This document shows positions 42,011 through 49,833 of a stretch of 64,000 bases of DNA, in pieces (the first letter of the stretch is position 1; each line of letters begins with the position of its first letter). Origin of the DNA: Pseudarthrobacter sp. GA104 (GTDB lineage Bacteria > Actinomycetota > Actinomycetes > Actinomycetales > Micrococcaceae); assembly GCF_009741265.1 (NCBI RefSeq), contig NZ_WOWL01000001.1:4278001-4342000 (forward strand), written 5' to 3'. Made by a program: the position numbers and the translations under genes. The notes beneath the pieces were generated by a model. It was not told the origin of the DNA and did no database searches. It saw only the letters and a list, made by a program, of their open reading frames with translations.

Positions 42011-43872
42011 CCACAACCATCGCACCCCGACAGCAGTCACCCGGGCCCATCGTGCTCAAGCCTTATCAGCAGCAGATCCACGATTTTCTCGTCCGCAAAC
42101 CCTACGCCGGGGCCTGGCTCGGTGTTGGTGCAGGAAAGACGCTCAGTACGCTCAGTGTCCTGCAGAAGGTCCGGCCGATAGGCCACATCCTCGTCGTCGC
42201 TCCTGTCGCCATCGCACGGTCGACGTGGCTCGACGAGATCGACAAGTGGGGATTTCCCATCCGAACGAAATCACTCATCGTCAACGAGAACGACAAGAAG
42301 CTGCCGAAGGCCAAGCGCCTCGAGCGCTTCCGGGAGGTCTTCTCCGACCCGCCGACGATGTATTTCGTCAACCAGGAGCTACTCACCCAACCCTCCCAGG
42401 GCGTCAAGCTGATCGAGCCGGTGCCCGGAGCTGCGGCATCACCTGCCCTGGGGCAGGTTTCTCCGCCGGCCCGTGACGTGTTCGGCTCCCTCATGGCCTC
42501 CGGACCCGTCTCCCAGGAAGAGCTTGTCGAGAGTTACCGTGCCGCGGTGATTTCGTCGGGTCATGCCGCCCCCGCCAAATCAAGGATCGGCTCCTGGATT
42601 CAGGAACTGGCCAAGGCTGGACTCGTCACACGAGAGCAGCATGATTGCCGGTCATGTCAGGGCGAGGGCTGCAAAGAGTGCCGCTTCGGACTTGTCGACC
42701 AGATGCCCATACAGAACATTAACGGCCAGGACACCCTCATTTGGCCGTTCCAGACAGTGATCATCGACGAGTCCCAAGGCTTCAAATCGCATTCGTCCGA
42801 GCGATTCAAGGCCCTCAAGATCGTCCGCCCGGCGATTACGCGGCTCATCGAACTGACCGGCACGCCAAGCCCGAACGGACTGCACGATCTGTGGAGTCAG
42901 ATCTACCTGCTTGACCAGGGAGAGGCACTCGGTAAGAACATCACCGAGTTCCGCAGCCGGTGGTTCATCCCGAAGATGGTGCCCGGCACCACCACACCAT
43001 CGAAGTGGATCCCCAACCCAAACGCCGAGGCCGAGATCCACGGGTCCATCAAGCATCTGGTGATGAGCGCGCAGAACACCAACCTGAACCTGCCCGGGCT
43101 CACGATCCAGAACGAGAATGTCACGCTGCCCCCGGACCTCATGCAGGCCTACAAGGAGTTCAAGCGCGATCTCGTCCTCGACGTGGTCAAGTCCTATATT
43201 GACGAGAACGGGAAGCTCACGCAGAGCATCGAGTCAATCGTGGCCGAGAACCAGGCGGTGCTCACCAGCAAGCTCATGCAGTTCGCCTCGGGCACGCTCT
43301 ACACGGCCGACCCTGACGACCCGAGCACGAAGGGCCAGTACGAGGTCATTCATGACAAGAAGATCGAGATGGTCGAGTACGTGGTACGCAACAGCGGCGG
43401 CGACCCGGTCTTGATCGCCTACCACTTCCGATCGGACCTGGAGCAGCTGCTCCTGCGCTTCAAGAAGTCGGGCATCGATGCGCAGGCCTTCGACGGCTCG
43501 CGCGAAATGGTCCGCCGGTGGAACGACAAGCGGATCCCGGTGATGCTGCTGCACCCCGCGGCGGCCGGTCACGGGCTGAACCTTCAGGACGGCGGCTCGA
43601 CGATGATCTGGTACACGCTGCCGTTCTCACTTGAGCACTATCTTCAGACCAACGGCCGGCTCTACCGTACTGGCCAGACGAAGCCGGTGACCATCCATCG
43701 GTTGATCGCCAAAGGTACGCAGGACGAGCGCATGCCCGGCGTGCTTGCTGACAAACAGCAGATCCAGGACGACCTCATCGAGGCCGTCTCCGGCGAGGAC
43801 CGCATCCTTGCTGCCCTGGCGGAGGAGATTCAGGACGACCTGAACGACCTCTGGGTCTCCGAACGGGTCTGA
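42007..43872 (+). CDS. SNF2-type helicase with inserted zinc and winged-helix segments
   Basis: 621 residues. Helicase motifs: Walker A GVGAGKTLS (~39-47), ILVVAPVAIARSTW (Ia), VIIDESQGF (II, ~252-260), IELTGTPSPNG (III), and C-lobe motifs AFDGS, LLHPAAAGHGLNLQ (V) and QTNGRLYRTGQ (VI, ~547). Between motifs I and II a ~110-residue insert holds a winged-helix-like part (VSQEELVESYRAAVISSGH) and a CRSCQGEGCKEC zinc knuckle. Phage SNF2 proteins of this size act at replication forks or in recombination. Starts 4 bases inside a leader frame. Confidence 0.88.
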   Translation: MTTTIAPRQQSPGPIVLKPYQQQIHDFLVRKPYAGAWLGVGAGKTLSTLSVLQKVRPIGHILVVAPVAIARSTWLDEIDKWGFPIRTKSLIVNENDKKLPKAKRLERFREVFSDPPTMYFVNQELLTQPSQGVKLIEPVPGAAASPALGQVSPPARDVFGSLMASGPVSQEELVESYRAAVISSGHAAPAKSRIGSWIQELAKAGLVTREQHDCRSCQGEGCKECRFGLVDQMPIQNINGQDTLIWPFQTVIIDESQGFKSHSSERFKALKIVRPAITRLIELTGTPSPNGLHDLWSQIYLLDQGEALGKNITEFRSRWFIPKMVPGTTTPSKWIPNPNAEAEIHGSIKHLVMSAQNTNLNLPGLTIQNENVTLPPDLMQAYKEFKRDLVLDVVKSYIDENGKLTQSIESIVAENQAVLTSKLMQFASGTLYTADPDDPSTKGQYEVIHDKKIEMVEYVVRNSGGDPVLIAYHFRSDLEQLLLRFKKSGIDAQAFDGSREMVRRWNDKRIPVMLLHPAAAGHGLNLQDGGSTMIWYTLPFSLEHYLQTNGRLYRTGQTKPVTIHRLIAKGTQDERMPGVLADKQQIQDDLIEAVSGEDRILAALAEEIQDDLNDLWVSERV

Positions 43873-43891
43873 GAGCTCCGCCTCTCCGCTT

Positions 43892-43943
43892 CCCACCGAT
43901 GGAGTCGCTGCCGCACATTGGCGACCGCGACTCCATCGGTGGG
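43892..43943 (+). terminator. long perfect hairpin after the helicase gene
   Basis: 17-bp perfect stem CCCACCGATGGAGTCGC (43892-43908) / GCGACTCCATCGGTGGG (43927-43943) with an 18-nt loop. No T-run follows; it may terminate or stabilise the upstream mRNA. Confidence 0.6.
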
Positions 43944-43990
43944 AGGTCCGCCCCATCACCGCGACGAAGCCCTTAGAAGGAGCGCACCCC

Positions 43991-44638
43991 ATGTCCAGAT
44001 ACCGCAGCATAGTGAAGCTCCTGGAGGCAAACACCGGAGCCCGGCGGCTCGCGAACATCTTCGACGACTTCGTACAGATGAGCGCGCTCTCGTTCCGCAA
44101 TTCCGTCGACAGTCGCCATCACGCCGAACGCGAAGTCCAGTACCTCCGCACCGCCGGTGGGTACACGCCAAAGCAGCTCGACCGCTTTGCCGAGGCCCTC
44201 GCCCTCGTCGTGATGACGATGGAAGAAGAGCCAGGCGACGTGCTCGGACGGCTCTATATGGAGCTGGACCTGGGCAACGAACGGCTCGGCCAGTTCTACA
44301 CGCCCTATGACGTCGCTTCTCTCCTCGCGGGCATGACAATCGACACCCTGTCTGCACAGATCGCCGTACGGGGCTTCGCCCAGGTCTACGAGCCGGCGTG
44401 CGGCGCGGGTGCGTTCCTGGTCGCCATGACGCAGGAGATGCGCCGCGCTGAACTCGACTACCAGCGCCAGCTGCACGTCACAGCGGAAGACATCTCCGCC
44501 CAAGCCGTGCACATGACCTACATCCACCTGACCCTTCTGCATGTCCCGGCGATCGTCTACCGCCGCAACACACTCACGCAGGAAACGTTCGACGCCTGGC
44601 GCACACCCGCCCATGTGCTCGGCGGATGGGAATCATAA
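43991..44638 (+). CDS. N6-adenine methylase-like protein
   Basis: 215 residues; ATG after AGAAGGAG. GQFYTPYDVASLLAGM and the SAM-binding motif I VYEPACGAGAFLVAM (~138-152), then HVTAEDISAQAVHMTYIHLTLLHVP, are typical of gamma-type N6 DNA methylases. The catalytic (N/D)PP(Y/F) motif IV, expected after YRRNTL, is not present before the chain ends, a shortened form known on plasmids. It may bind SAM without methylating, or need a partner. Confidence 0.78.
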   Translation: MSRYRSIVKLLEANTGARRLANIFDDFVQMSALSFRNSVDSRHHAEREVQYLRTAGGYTPKQLDRFAEALALVVMTMEEEPGDVLGRLYMELDLGNERLGQFYTPYDVASLLAGMTIDTLSAQIAVRGFAQVYEPACGAGAFLVAMTQEMRRAELDYQRQLHVTAEDISAQAVHMTYIHLTLLHVPAIVYRRNTLTQETFDAWRTPAHVLGGWES

Positions 44639-44712
44639 GGAAGGTATTATTGCCTATTAGGAATGAGTTATCCACAGTTACCAGGGTTGGGCGGACAACA
44701 TATAAAACAGCA

Positions 44713-44748
44713 AAGCCCCCGCTCATATAGCGAGGGCTTGCTTTTTAC
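44713..44748 (+). terminator. intrinsic terminator
   Basis: AAGCCCCCGCT (44713-44723) pairs with AGCGAGGGCTT (44729-44739) with one mismatch, then GCTTTTTACT. It also lies at the end of the leftward gene beside it. A single DnaA-box match TTATCCACA is at 44668-44676. Confidence 0.82.
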
Positions 44749-44888
44749 TTAGTCTTTGGCGGCTGAGGCGGCTTCGGCTTCGACGGTGCATTCCTGCTCT
44801 CGCTGAAGGTTCCGCCCTTTTGAACGCGCACCGTCGTGGACGGTATCTGCACTCGAGGCTGGCTCCTCGACTTTTCGTTATCAGCCAC
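44745..44888 (-). CDS. 47-residue polar protein of the Pycsar island
   Basis: GTG 44888 is chosen because AGGAAGAAG lies just upstream. The product is basic and Pro/Lys-rich (ADNEKSRSQPRVQIPSTTVR, ending PKPPQPPKTK), with no membrane segment. It directly follows the 172-residue membrane protein on the same strand, so the two may be one unit. Real expression is uncertain. Confidence 0.45.
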   Translation of the reverse strand: MADNEKSRSQPRVQIPSTTVRVQKGGTFSESRNAPSKPKPPQPPKTK

Positions 44889-44899
44889 AGTACTTCTTC

Positions 44900-45418
44900 C
44901 TAAATAAGTTTCGCATGCATCAGACCTACTGTGATGGGCATTGCCAACCAAGCTAGGGCAAGTATCCCATAGCCGGCGACAATCAACTTGGCGGCTCGCT
45001 CTATCCGCTGCAGGTCATCCGATAGACCCTCCATACTGTCTGTCACGATGCTGTGCTCAGTACTGTAGGGATCAGCGTCGAGCCGCTCTTGAAAATAGAG
45101 TGTGGCATTAGCGTCGACGCCTGATGACGGTCGCATCGCCCATAAGCCGATGACAGCGGCAACCACCGACAGAGTGATGCTTATGAACTGCCAACCCGTT
45201 ACCCAGTTGTTTGCCTGGACTGTACTGAACACTCCGGAGGCGGTGACCAGGATGGCTGCACGGGTATACATGTTGCTTGTCCGCTGGAGGACCGTTGCCC
45301 GCTGCCGAACGACCTCAGCGTGAACCAGCTTGAGCTGTTCTATTGGCTCACCTGATGATGCCTTCTGAAACTTCCACCGAGATTGCGGTCTGATCGAGGC
45401 TTTTATCTTCGGCGGCAT
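44900..45418 (-). CDS. membrane protein, possible effector of the cyclase island
   Basis: 172 residues: a charged N-terminal helix (LVHAEVVRQRATVLQRTSNM), a membrane pair (~residues 53-95: AAILVTASGVFSTV and FISITLSVVAAVIGLWAM), a soluble helical hairpin, and a third membrane helix near the C-terminus (LIVAGYGILALAWLAMPITV). The arrangement resembles SLATT-type or PycTM-like pore effectors used in nucleotide-signalling defence. It is divergent from the first cyclase, sharing a ~105-bp promoter region, and has the same low GC. Role as effector is inferred from context. Confidence 0.65.
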   Translation of the reverse strand: MPPKIKASIRPQSRWKFQKASSGEPIEQLKLVHAEVVRQRATVLQRTSNMYTRAAILVTASGVFSTVQANNWVTGWQFISITLSVVAAVIGLWAMRPSSGVDANATLYFQERLDADPYSTEHSIVTDSMEGLSDDLQRIERAAKLIVAGYGILALAWLAMPITVGLMHAKLI

Positions 45419-45523
45419 GTCATAAGTGTATGAGCGGGGCTGACACGTTGTGGGCCGCCGAATGAATGTCAGCCCCTCCCGTTAGGCTTAGATCCAACCT
45501 TCAGAGGCCAAACAGGGGGAAAT

Positions 45524-46246
45524 ATGACGCTCAAGTCCGACATTGACGTGGCAGTTAGTGAACTGACGAGTGACTGGTCGATTTCGAATCCGAGCAGGAC
45601 CAGCACCGACGTGCCCGATCCGGACAACATGGGTTACTCGGATGCTAAGAAGGTCATGGCCACGTTCTTGTACGCCGACATGGTCGATTCGTCAGGGCTG
45701 ATAAGACTAGCCGGGCCGGAGGTTGCTGCCAGCATCACGAAGGCCTACCTAAAAGCTTGCGTGAGAGTCGTCCGTTCCCAGGATGGACACATACGAAGCT
45801 TCGATGGAGACCGTGTCATGGGCGTGTTCAATGGCCCTGACAAGGTAAGCCGTGCAGCCATCGCTGGTCTCAAGATCAACTATGCCGTCAGAGACATGCT
45901 AGATCCGAAGGTTCAAACGGCATTCCCCGCTCTAGCGAAGGCCGGTTGGAAGCTCCGTCATGCAGTTGGAATCGCTACAACCGAAACCCTCATGGTCAGA
46001 GCCGGCATCCGAAACAACAGCGACCTGGTGTCACTTGGGTTAGGGCCAAATATGGCGGCCAAGCTCAGTGATCTACGGGATGGCAGTTTTCGAACATTCA
46101 TAGGCGCAGGGACATACGCAGATCTCAACCAAAACGCAAAGATCGGCAGCGACAAATTAGACATGTGGAAGGGGCCGTTCAAAATTTCATTCGGCGGCGG
46201 CACATACTCCTACTACAAGTCTTCGTATCACTGGTCGATCAAGTGA
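45524..46246 (+). CDS. class III nucleotide cyclase, Pycsar-type (first copy)
   Basis: 240 residues; ATG after CAGGGGGAAA. Cyclase motifs: FLYADMVDSSGL (first metal Asp, ~52), IRSFDGDRVMGVF (second metal Asp, ~95) and LGPNMAAKLSDLRD (Asn/Lys near the transition-state site). The form xYADxxxSS is the one of PycC pyrimidine cyclases, which make cCMP or cUMP on phage infection. It departs from the second copy in one conserved loop: GIATTETLM instead of GIDTGEALI. It ends SSYHWSIK. Identity to the second copy is low, so the two are not a recent duplication. Confidence 0.8.
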   Translation: MTLKSDIDVAVSELTSDWSISNPSRTSTDVPDPDNMGYSDAKKVMATFLYADMVDSSGLIRLAGPEVAASITKAYLKACVRVVRSQDGHIRSFDGDRVMGVFNGPDKVSRAAIAGLKINYAVRDMLDPKVQTAFPALAKAGWKLRHAVGIATTETLMVRAGIRNNSDLVSLGLGPNMAAKLSDLRDGSFRTFIGAGTYADLNQNAKIGSDKLDMWKGPFKISFGGGTYSYYKSSYHWSIK

Positions 46247-46317
46247 GCCCCATGCCCGCGCCGCAATCGGCCTCGGGCTCGGCGTATACGCAGCTCTAGC
46301 ACTCAGGAGACTCCTAC

Positions 46318-47016
46318 TTGTATCCATCCATCCAACAGTCGGTCCAGGACATCCTCAACACCGACTGGAACATCACTAACGGTACGGTCGTGCCAAAGAC
46401 GGAAGACATTGTGTTGAAAAACGGTGGGCGGCTGGTAGATGCAACATACCTCTACGCTGACCTTGCCGGCTCATCCAAACTGGCAAAGACCGTATACAAG
46501 GAAGTAACTGCGGCGGTCATCCGCGCCTATATCAACACTGCGTCGCGAATCCTCCGCAACTATGCAGGCGAGATCAGGAGCTTCGATGGCGACCGCGTTA
46601 TGGCCATCTTCATGGGTGCCGACAAGGAGACAAGAGCCGTCCGAGCTGCCCTGGCGATCAACTGGGCAGTAGTTGAAGTCTTGAGACCCGCTATGGCGAA
46701 GCGTTGGACTAGCTTCGAGTCTTACTACACGATCAATCACGGCATTGGGATCGACACTGGCGAAGCCCTAATCGTCCGCGGTGGCGTAAGAGATAACAAC
46801 GACCTTATTTCAGTAGGCGAAGCACCTAATCAGGCAGCAAAATTGAGCGAGATCCGGGATGCATACCCCCTCACGATCACAAAAGCTGTCTATGAGGCCA
46901 TGTCAAACGATGTGGCCTTCTACGACGGGAAGCCTTTCTGGACACAGTCGAATGTCCGGAATGAGAGCGGCGGGCTAACGACCCGCTTCCGAAGCAATAC
47001 GATTTGGGAAATCTAA
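46318..47016 (+). CDS. pycC: class III nucleotide cyclase, Pycsar PycC-type (second copy)
   Basis: 232 residues from TTG 46318, with CAGGAGA upstream. Motifs: TYLYADLAGSSKLA (metal Asp ~48), IRSFDGDRVMAIF (second Asp ~90), HGIGIDTGEALIVRGG and GEAPNQAAKLSEIR. All residues expected for a working PycC appear present. The product, a cyclic pyrimidine mononucleotide, would open the membrane effector encoded next. Stop TAA and the effector start ATG share a base, so the two proteins are made together. Confidence 0.85.
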   Translation: MYPSIQQSVQDILNTDWNITNGTVVPKTEDIVLKNGGRLVDATYLYADLAGSSKLAKTVYKEVTAAVIRAYINTASRILRNYAGEIRSFDGDRVMAIFMGADKETRAVRAALAINWAVVEVLRPAMAKRWTSFESYYTINHGIGIDTGEALIVRGGVRDNNDLISVGEAPNQAAKLSEIRDAYPLTITKAVYEAMSNDVAFYDGKPFWTQSNVRNESGGLTTRFRSNTIWEI

Positions 47017-47567
47017 TGTGGTGGGACAAGACGCCTTATCCGCCCGTAGATACTTCAGACAAGGACGCCCTAGACACTGCCTGGCGTATCCACGGCGCTC
47101 TCGTCGACTGGACTGGAAAGGTTGACGCGAAAGCCTCGTTCGCCTTTGCCCTTGAATCAGCTGGCCTTGCGATGCTAATTACCCTCTCGGGTAACGACCG
47201 TCTGTTTAACCGCCTCGAAGGCCCGCTCCAAGAGATCACATACTACGGAGCTGGGATTGCCCTGGTATTGGCGGCCGGATGCGCGATGTGGGTGGTTATC
47301 CCCCGGTTGCGTATGTGGCACGTGAAGAAGGAATGGAGAGACAACTTTATCTACTTCGGACACTTGAAGTTCTGGCCCGTAGAACAGCTGCCGGCCAAGA
47401 TTAAAGATGCCGATATGCTGCCGATTCTGTCTAATCAAATGGTCCGCATGAGCAAGATCGCCTGGACTAAGCACCTCCTCGTGAAGTCATCGCTGACGCT
47501 CGCCTCTGTCGCAGGGTTAGGCCTGATCACGTGTGCGACCCTAGTAAGGTTCGGTCTGACGCCATAG
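47016..47567 (+). CDS. pycTM: PycTM-type Pycsar membrane effector
   Basis: 183 residues from ATG 47016. N-terminal WRIHGALVDWTGKVDAKASF and the later NFIYFGHLKFWPVEQLPAKI are the signature of the Pycsar effector family (DUF5706). Two membrane helices (~45-60 and ~74-95) sit between them and a third near the C-terminus. On binding the cyclic nucleotide such proteins disrupt the membrane and stop phage growth by killing or arresting the cell. Last gene of the low-GC island. Confidence 0.88.
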   Translation: MWWDKTPYPPVDTSDKDALDTAWRIHGALVDWTGKVDAKASFAFALESAGLAMLITLSGNDRLFNRLEGPLQEITYYGAGIALVLAAGCAMWVVIPRLRMWHVKKEWRDNFIYFGHLKFWPVEQLPAKIKDADMLPILSNQMVRMSKIAWTKHLLVKSSLTLASVAGLGLITCATLVRFGLTP

Positions 47568-47673
47568 TGAAGATCCGGATGTGGTAAGCAGTCCTGGCTA
47601 GTCCGGCCCTTTAGACCGACATGATTTTGGTTGGTGCCTCCGTTGCAAGATCGGCCATATAGTCGCGCCAGTA

Positions 47674-47874
47674 ATGCATATGGGCCACAGCCTCTCGGCA
47701 GACGGCACCTGGGAGCACGAGCTCCTGCCGTCATCGCGCGATGAAGCGTTCCGACGCCGCTTTCGGTTCTTTCTCGAGGACGCCCTGCGGCTGGCAACCT
47801 CTGCCGTCGACGGAGTGAAGATCAACGGCCGCACGCTCGCCCAATGCGACGAGCGTATCGCTGCTGGTCCGTGA
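47674..47874 (+). CDS. possible small protein or gene fragment
   Basis: 66 codons with GC-rich third positions (TWEHELLPSSRDEAFRRRFR, DGVKINGRTLAQCDE), but no ribosome site before the ATG. It may be the 3' remnant of a gene interrupted when the Pycsar island inserted. Confidence 0.35.
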   Translation: MHMGHSLSADGTWEHELLPSSRDEAFRRRFRFFLEDALRLATSAVDGVKINGRTLAQCDERIAAGP

Positions 47875-47916
47875 CCACTCGGCTGCACGCCCTGCGGGCG
47901 CTGGCCTCGGGATCAG

Positions 47917-47981
47917 GGTCGGCGGGGCCGACCCGGGTGTCGGGACAGTGATGTCGGGGGTCGGGCACGAATGCCCGGCCC
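47917..47981 (+). repeat. leader hairpin copy 10 followed by a terminator-like stem
   Basis: Copy 10: stem GGTCGGC / GCCGACC, loop GGG, CGG at 47934-47936; all pairs retained with four differing from the commonest version. Then a GGGGTCGGGCA / TGCCCGGCCCC stem closed by a CGAA loop (47956-47981), followed by a pyrimidine-rich tail. Terminator and leader element here occur in the opposite order to other loci. Confidence 0.6.
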
Positions 47982-48047
47982 CTCTCATCTTTCTCCGCTC
48001 TGGGAGCGGCCCATCAACCACGACCACGAAGCCCAGGAGTCCCCCTG

Positions 48048-48175
48048 ATGAAGGGCACAGCACGCAGACCGAACGCACGTACGACTCCTGGGACGACCTC
48101 GCCGCGGAGGAGGCCAACGGGGCCAACGGGCTCAACTGCAACTGCACGAAACCGAAGAAAGGAGGCCCTCGATGA
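48048..48175 (+). pseudogene. small gene with unclear or shifted start
   Basis: The frame ending at 48175 has strong coding bias (YDSWDDLAAEEANGANGLNC, NCTKPKKGG) and its stop overlaps the next ATG. However the only ATG with a ribosome site (CCAGGAG, ATG 48048) is in a different frame. A one- or two-base shift just after the start is the simplest explanation. Confidence 0.4.
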
Positions 48176-48375
48176 GCAAGCGCAAACACCAGAAGAAATC
48201 ACGCGAGTCCATCGAGGGTTTTCGCGGCACGTCCAACCCCGAGCTCGCGCGATGGATGCACCAGCTGCGCAGCTCTTCGGCCACGCAGCGGCACACGCCC
48301 ACACCCCGCAAGGGCACCCGCAGGGATCGTGAACGCCAGGCACTTCGCGATCAACAGAGGAACAAGGAGCGCTGA
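48172..48375 (+). CDS. small very basic protein
   Basis: 67 residues; ATG after AAAGGAGG and overlapping the previous stop. Lys/Arg-rich at both ends (MSKRKHQKKSRES; RRDRERQALRDQQRNKER), likely to bind nucleic acid. Function unknown. Confidence 0.6.
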   Translation: MSKRKHQKKSRESIEGFRGTSNPELARWMHQLRSSSATQRHTPTPRKGTRRDRERQALRDQQRNKER

Positions 48376-48377
48376 CC

Positions 48378-48893
48378 GTGAACACCACTGCACCAGAGGG
48401 TTACGACCAAAAACTATGGGATTCGATCCCTTCCATCCGCGCGATGAAACACCGCGGCAAGCATGAAACCTATGTCTTCGGCCAATCCAGCGCCGACGGC
48501 ACTGCCTGCATCGGCTGCTCCTGGGAGACGAGCCGCGTCCTGACCGGAGCGGCGGCGGTCGGGGCCCACGATGCCGACAAGCGTCATACCCATGATCACG
48601 ACGCGTGGGTGCCGATCGAGAGCGGCACTGAGGCCGGTCGCTGCCCCTGCAGAAATCAGCCCGGGTTCAACCCTATTTCTCTCGGTGCTGAATCCGTCCG
48701 GGCCGAACTGCAGCAGGCCCCCGAGGCCCACAGCCTCGACACCGCGAAAGCAGGTGCACTGCAAGCTCTGAGTGATTCAGACATCAACGCCGCGGTCCGG
48801 GAAAACGCTGACGATGCCTTCTGGGAACAGTACGACGCCGTGCGCCGGCGGGCCATCGCCAGTCTCATCCGTTCCCACCCCTCGCCGACCTGA
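48378..48893 (+). CDS. hypothetical protein with possible zinc site
   Basis: 171 residues from GTG 48378 (AAGGAG upstream, two bases after the preceding stop). N-terminal half has CIGCSWET, a His-rich HDADKRHTHDHDAW and RCPCRNQ, enough ligands for metal binding; the C-terminal half is helical. No family recognised. Confidence 0.6.
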   Translation: MNTTAPEGYDQKLWDSIPSIRAMKHRGKHETYVFGQSSADGTACIGCSWETSRVLTGAAAVGAHDADKRHTHDHDAWVPIESGTEAGRCPCRNQPGFNPISLGAESVRAELQQAPEAHSLDTAKAGALQALSDSDINAAVRENADDAFWEQYDAVRRRAIASLIRSHPSPT

Positions 48894-48970
48894 GCCCCTC
48901 ACCAACGGGCCCTGTGACATTTGCGGCGACAAGAACAGGAGCTGACCAGGAACCGAGAAAGGAGACCACC

Positions 48971-49171
48971 ATGCCATCAAGTAAAGAAGACTCGATCGTG
49001 TCCGGCGATCCCGTCGAGGATGAGCTGTGTCCACGATGCCGCCACGTCGGATCCGTTGTCTAGTGCCAGGACCACTACGAAGAGCACAAGTCTGCCCACA
49101 ACGACACGAGCGACCACCCGCTCGCACAGATGCTCGACGCCCTGCTCGATGACGATAAGGACCAACCATGA
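48971..49171 (+). pseudogene. small gene interrupted by an in-frame TAG
   Basis: ATG after GAAAGGAG. The frame reads MPSSKEDSIVSGDPVEDELC, PRCRHVGSVV, then TAG at 49061-49063, then CQDHYEEHKSAH through to TGA 49169-49171, which overlaps the next start. Reading frame and coding bias continue undisturbed beyond the TAG, and a Trp (TGG) at that spot would complete a CxxC...C zinc-like motif. A single G-to-A nonsense change is the simplest reading. Confidence 0.65.
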
Positions 49172-49758
49172 CTCAGGACCCGTCCGGGACAGCGGTCCAA
49201 CCCAGCGACCTCCGATCCCGCCTGCTCGCCGCCATTCAGAACCCTGAGCACGAAGCCATCCTGTTCCGTAATCTCGATGATGTGCCTGTCGGCTCCACTG
49301 GATACCTCTCACCGAGCGGCCGCTCCGTCGCACGCGGACCCTACGGCTGGACCTCCCACGACGTCAGCTACACGCCCCAGGACAACCAGGTCTTCACCTC
49401 GCACCATGGGCCGGCCAACGACGAGAAGCTCGCCGAACTGCTCGAAGCCTCCCTCGTGCCCGAGAACGCCATCCTCGTGAGCTTCGAAGCTGTCACCGGC
49501 ACTGAGTCCGATTGGGAGCTCGGCTATTCAAGCACCTACACCGATCTCGCGGACCCCAAGCTGCTGAGCCACAATCTCGACAACACCGCCCTTGCCCACC
49601 TCTACTTCCAGATCGAAGCTGTCGGCGGACTGGGGGAGTCCGACGCTTACGGTGATCTGGACAAGCTCATCCAGCAGCTCGGCGAAGGCCCTGCCGAAGC
49701 ACTGCGAGCCCAGGCAGACACCGCTCATCCTGCGCTCTTCGAGCTCGACGCAGACTAA
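49168..49758 (+). CDS. hypothetical protein
   Basis: 196 residues, acidic. ATGA overlap with the interrupted gene. Alpha/beta pattern, no recognised motif. Followed by its own terminator. Confidence 0.62.
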   Translation: MTQDPSGTAVQPSDLRSRLLAAIQNPEHEAILFRNLDDVPVGSTGYLSPSGRSVARGPYGWTSHDVSYTPQDNQVFTSHHGPANDEKLAELLEASLVPENAILVSFEAVTGTESDWELGYSSTYTDLADPKLLSHNLDNTALAHLYFQIEAVGGLGESDAYGDLDKLIQQLGEGPAEALRAQADTAHPALFELDAD

Positions 49759-49770
49759 GACCTCATTCAA

Positions 49771-49810
49771 GAAGTGCCCTCGCCTGACCGCGGGGGCACT
49801 TCGTCGTTTT
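49771..49810 (+). terminator. intrinsic terminator
   Basis: GAAGTGCCC pairs with GGGCACTTC (49771-49779 and 49794-49802), extended by an inner CGC/GCG, followed by GTCGTTTTC. Confidence 0.8.
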
Positions 49811-49833
49811 CACTCCGCTGAAGGACCTGAACC

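Noticed and set aside
44668..44676. Single DnaA-box match TTATCCACA after the methylase gene.
   Set aside because: Isolated, no repeats or AT-rich tract around it; treated as chance.
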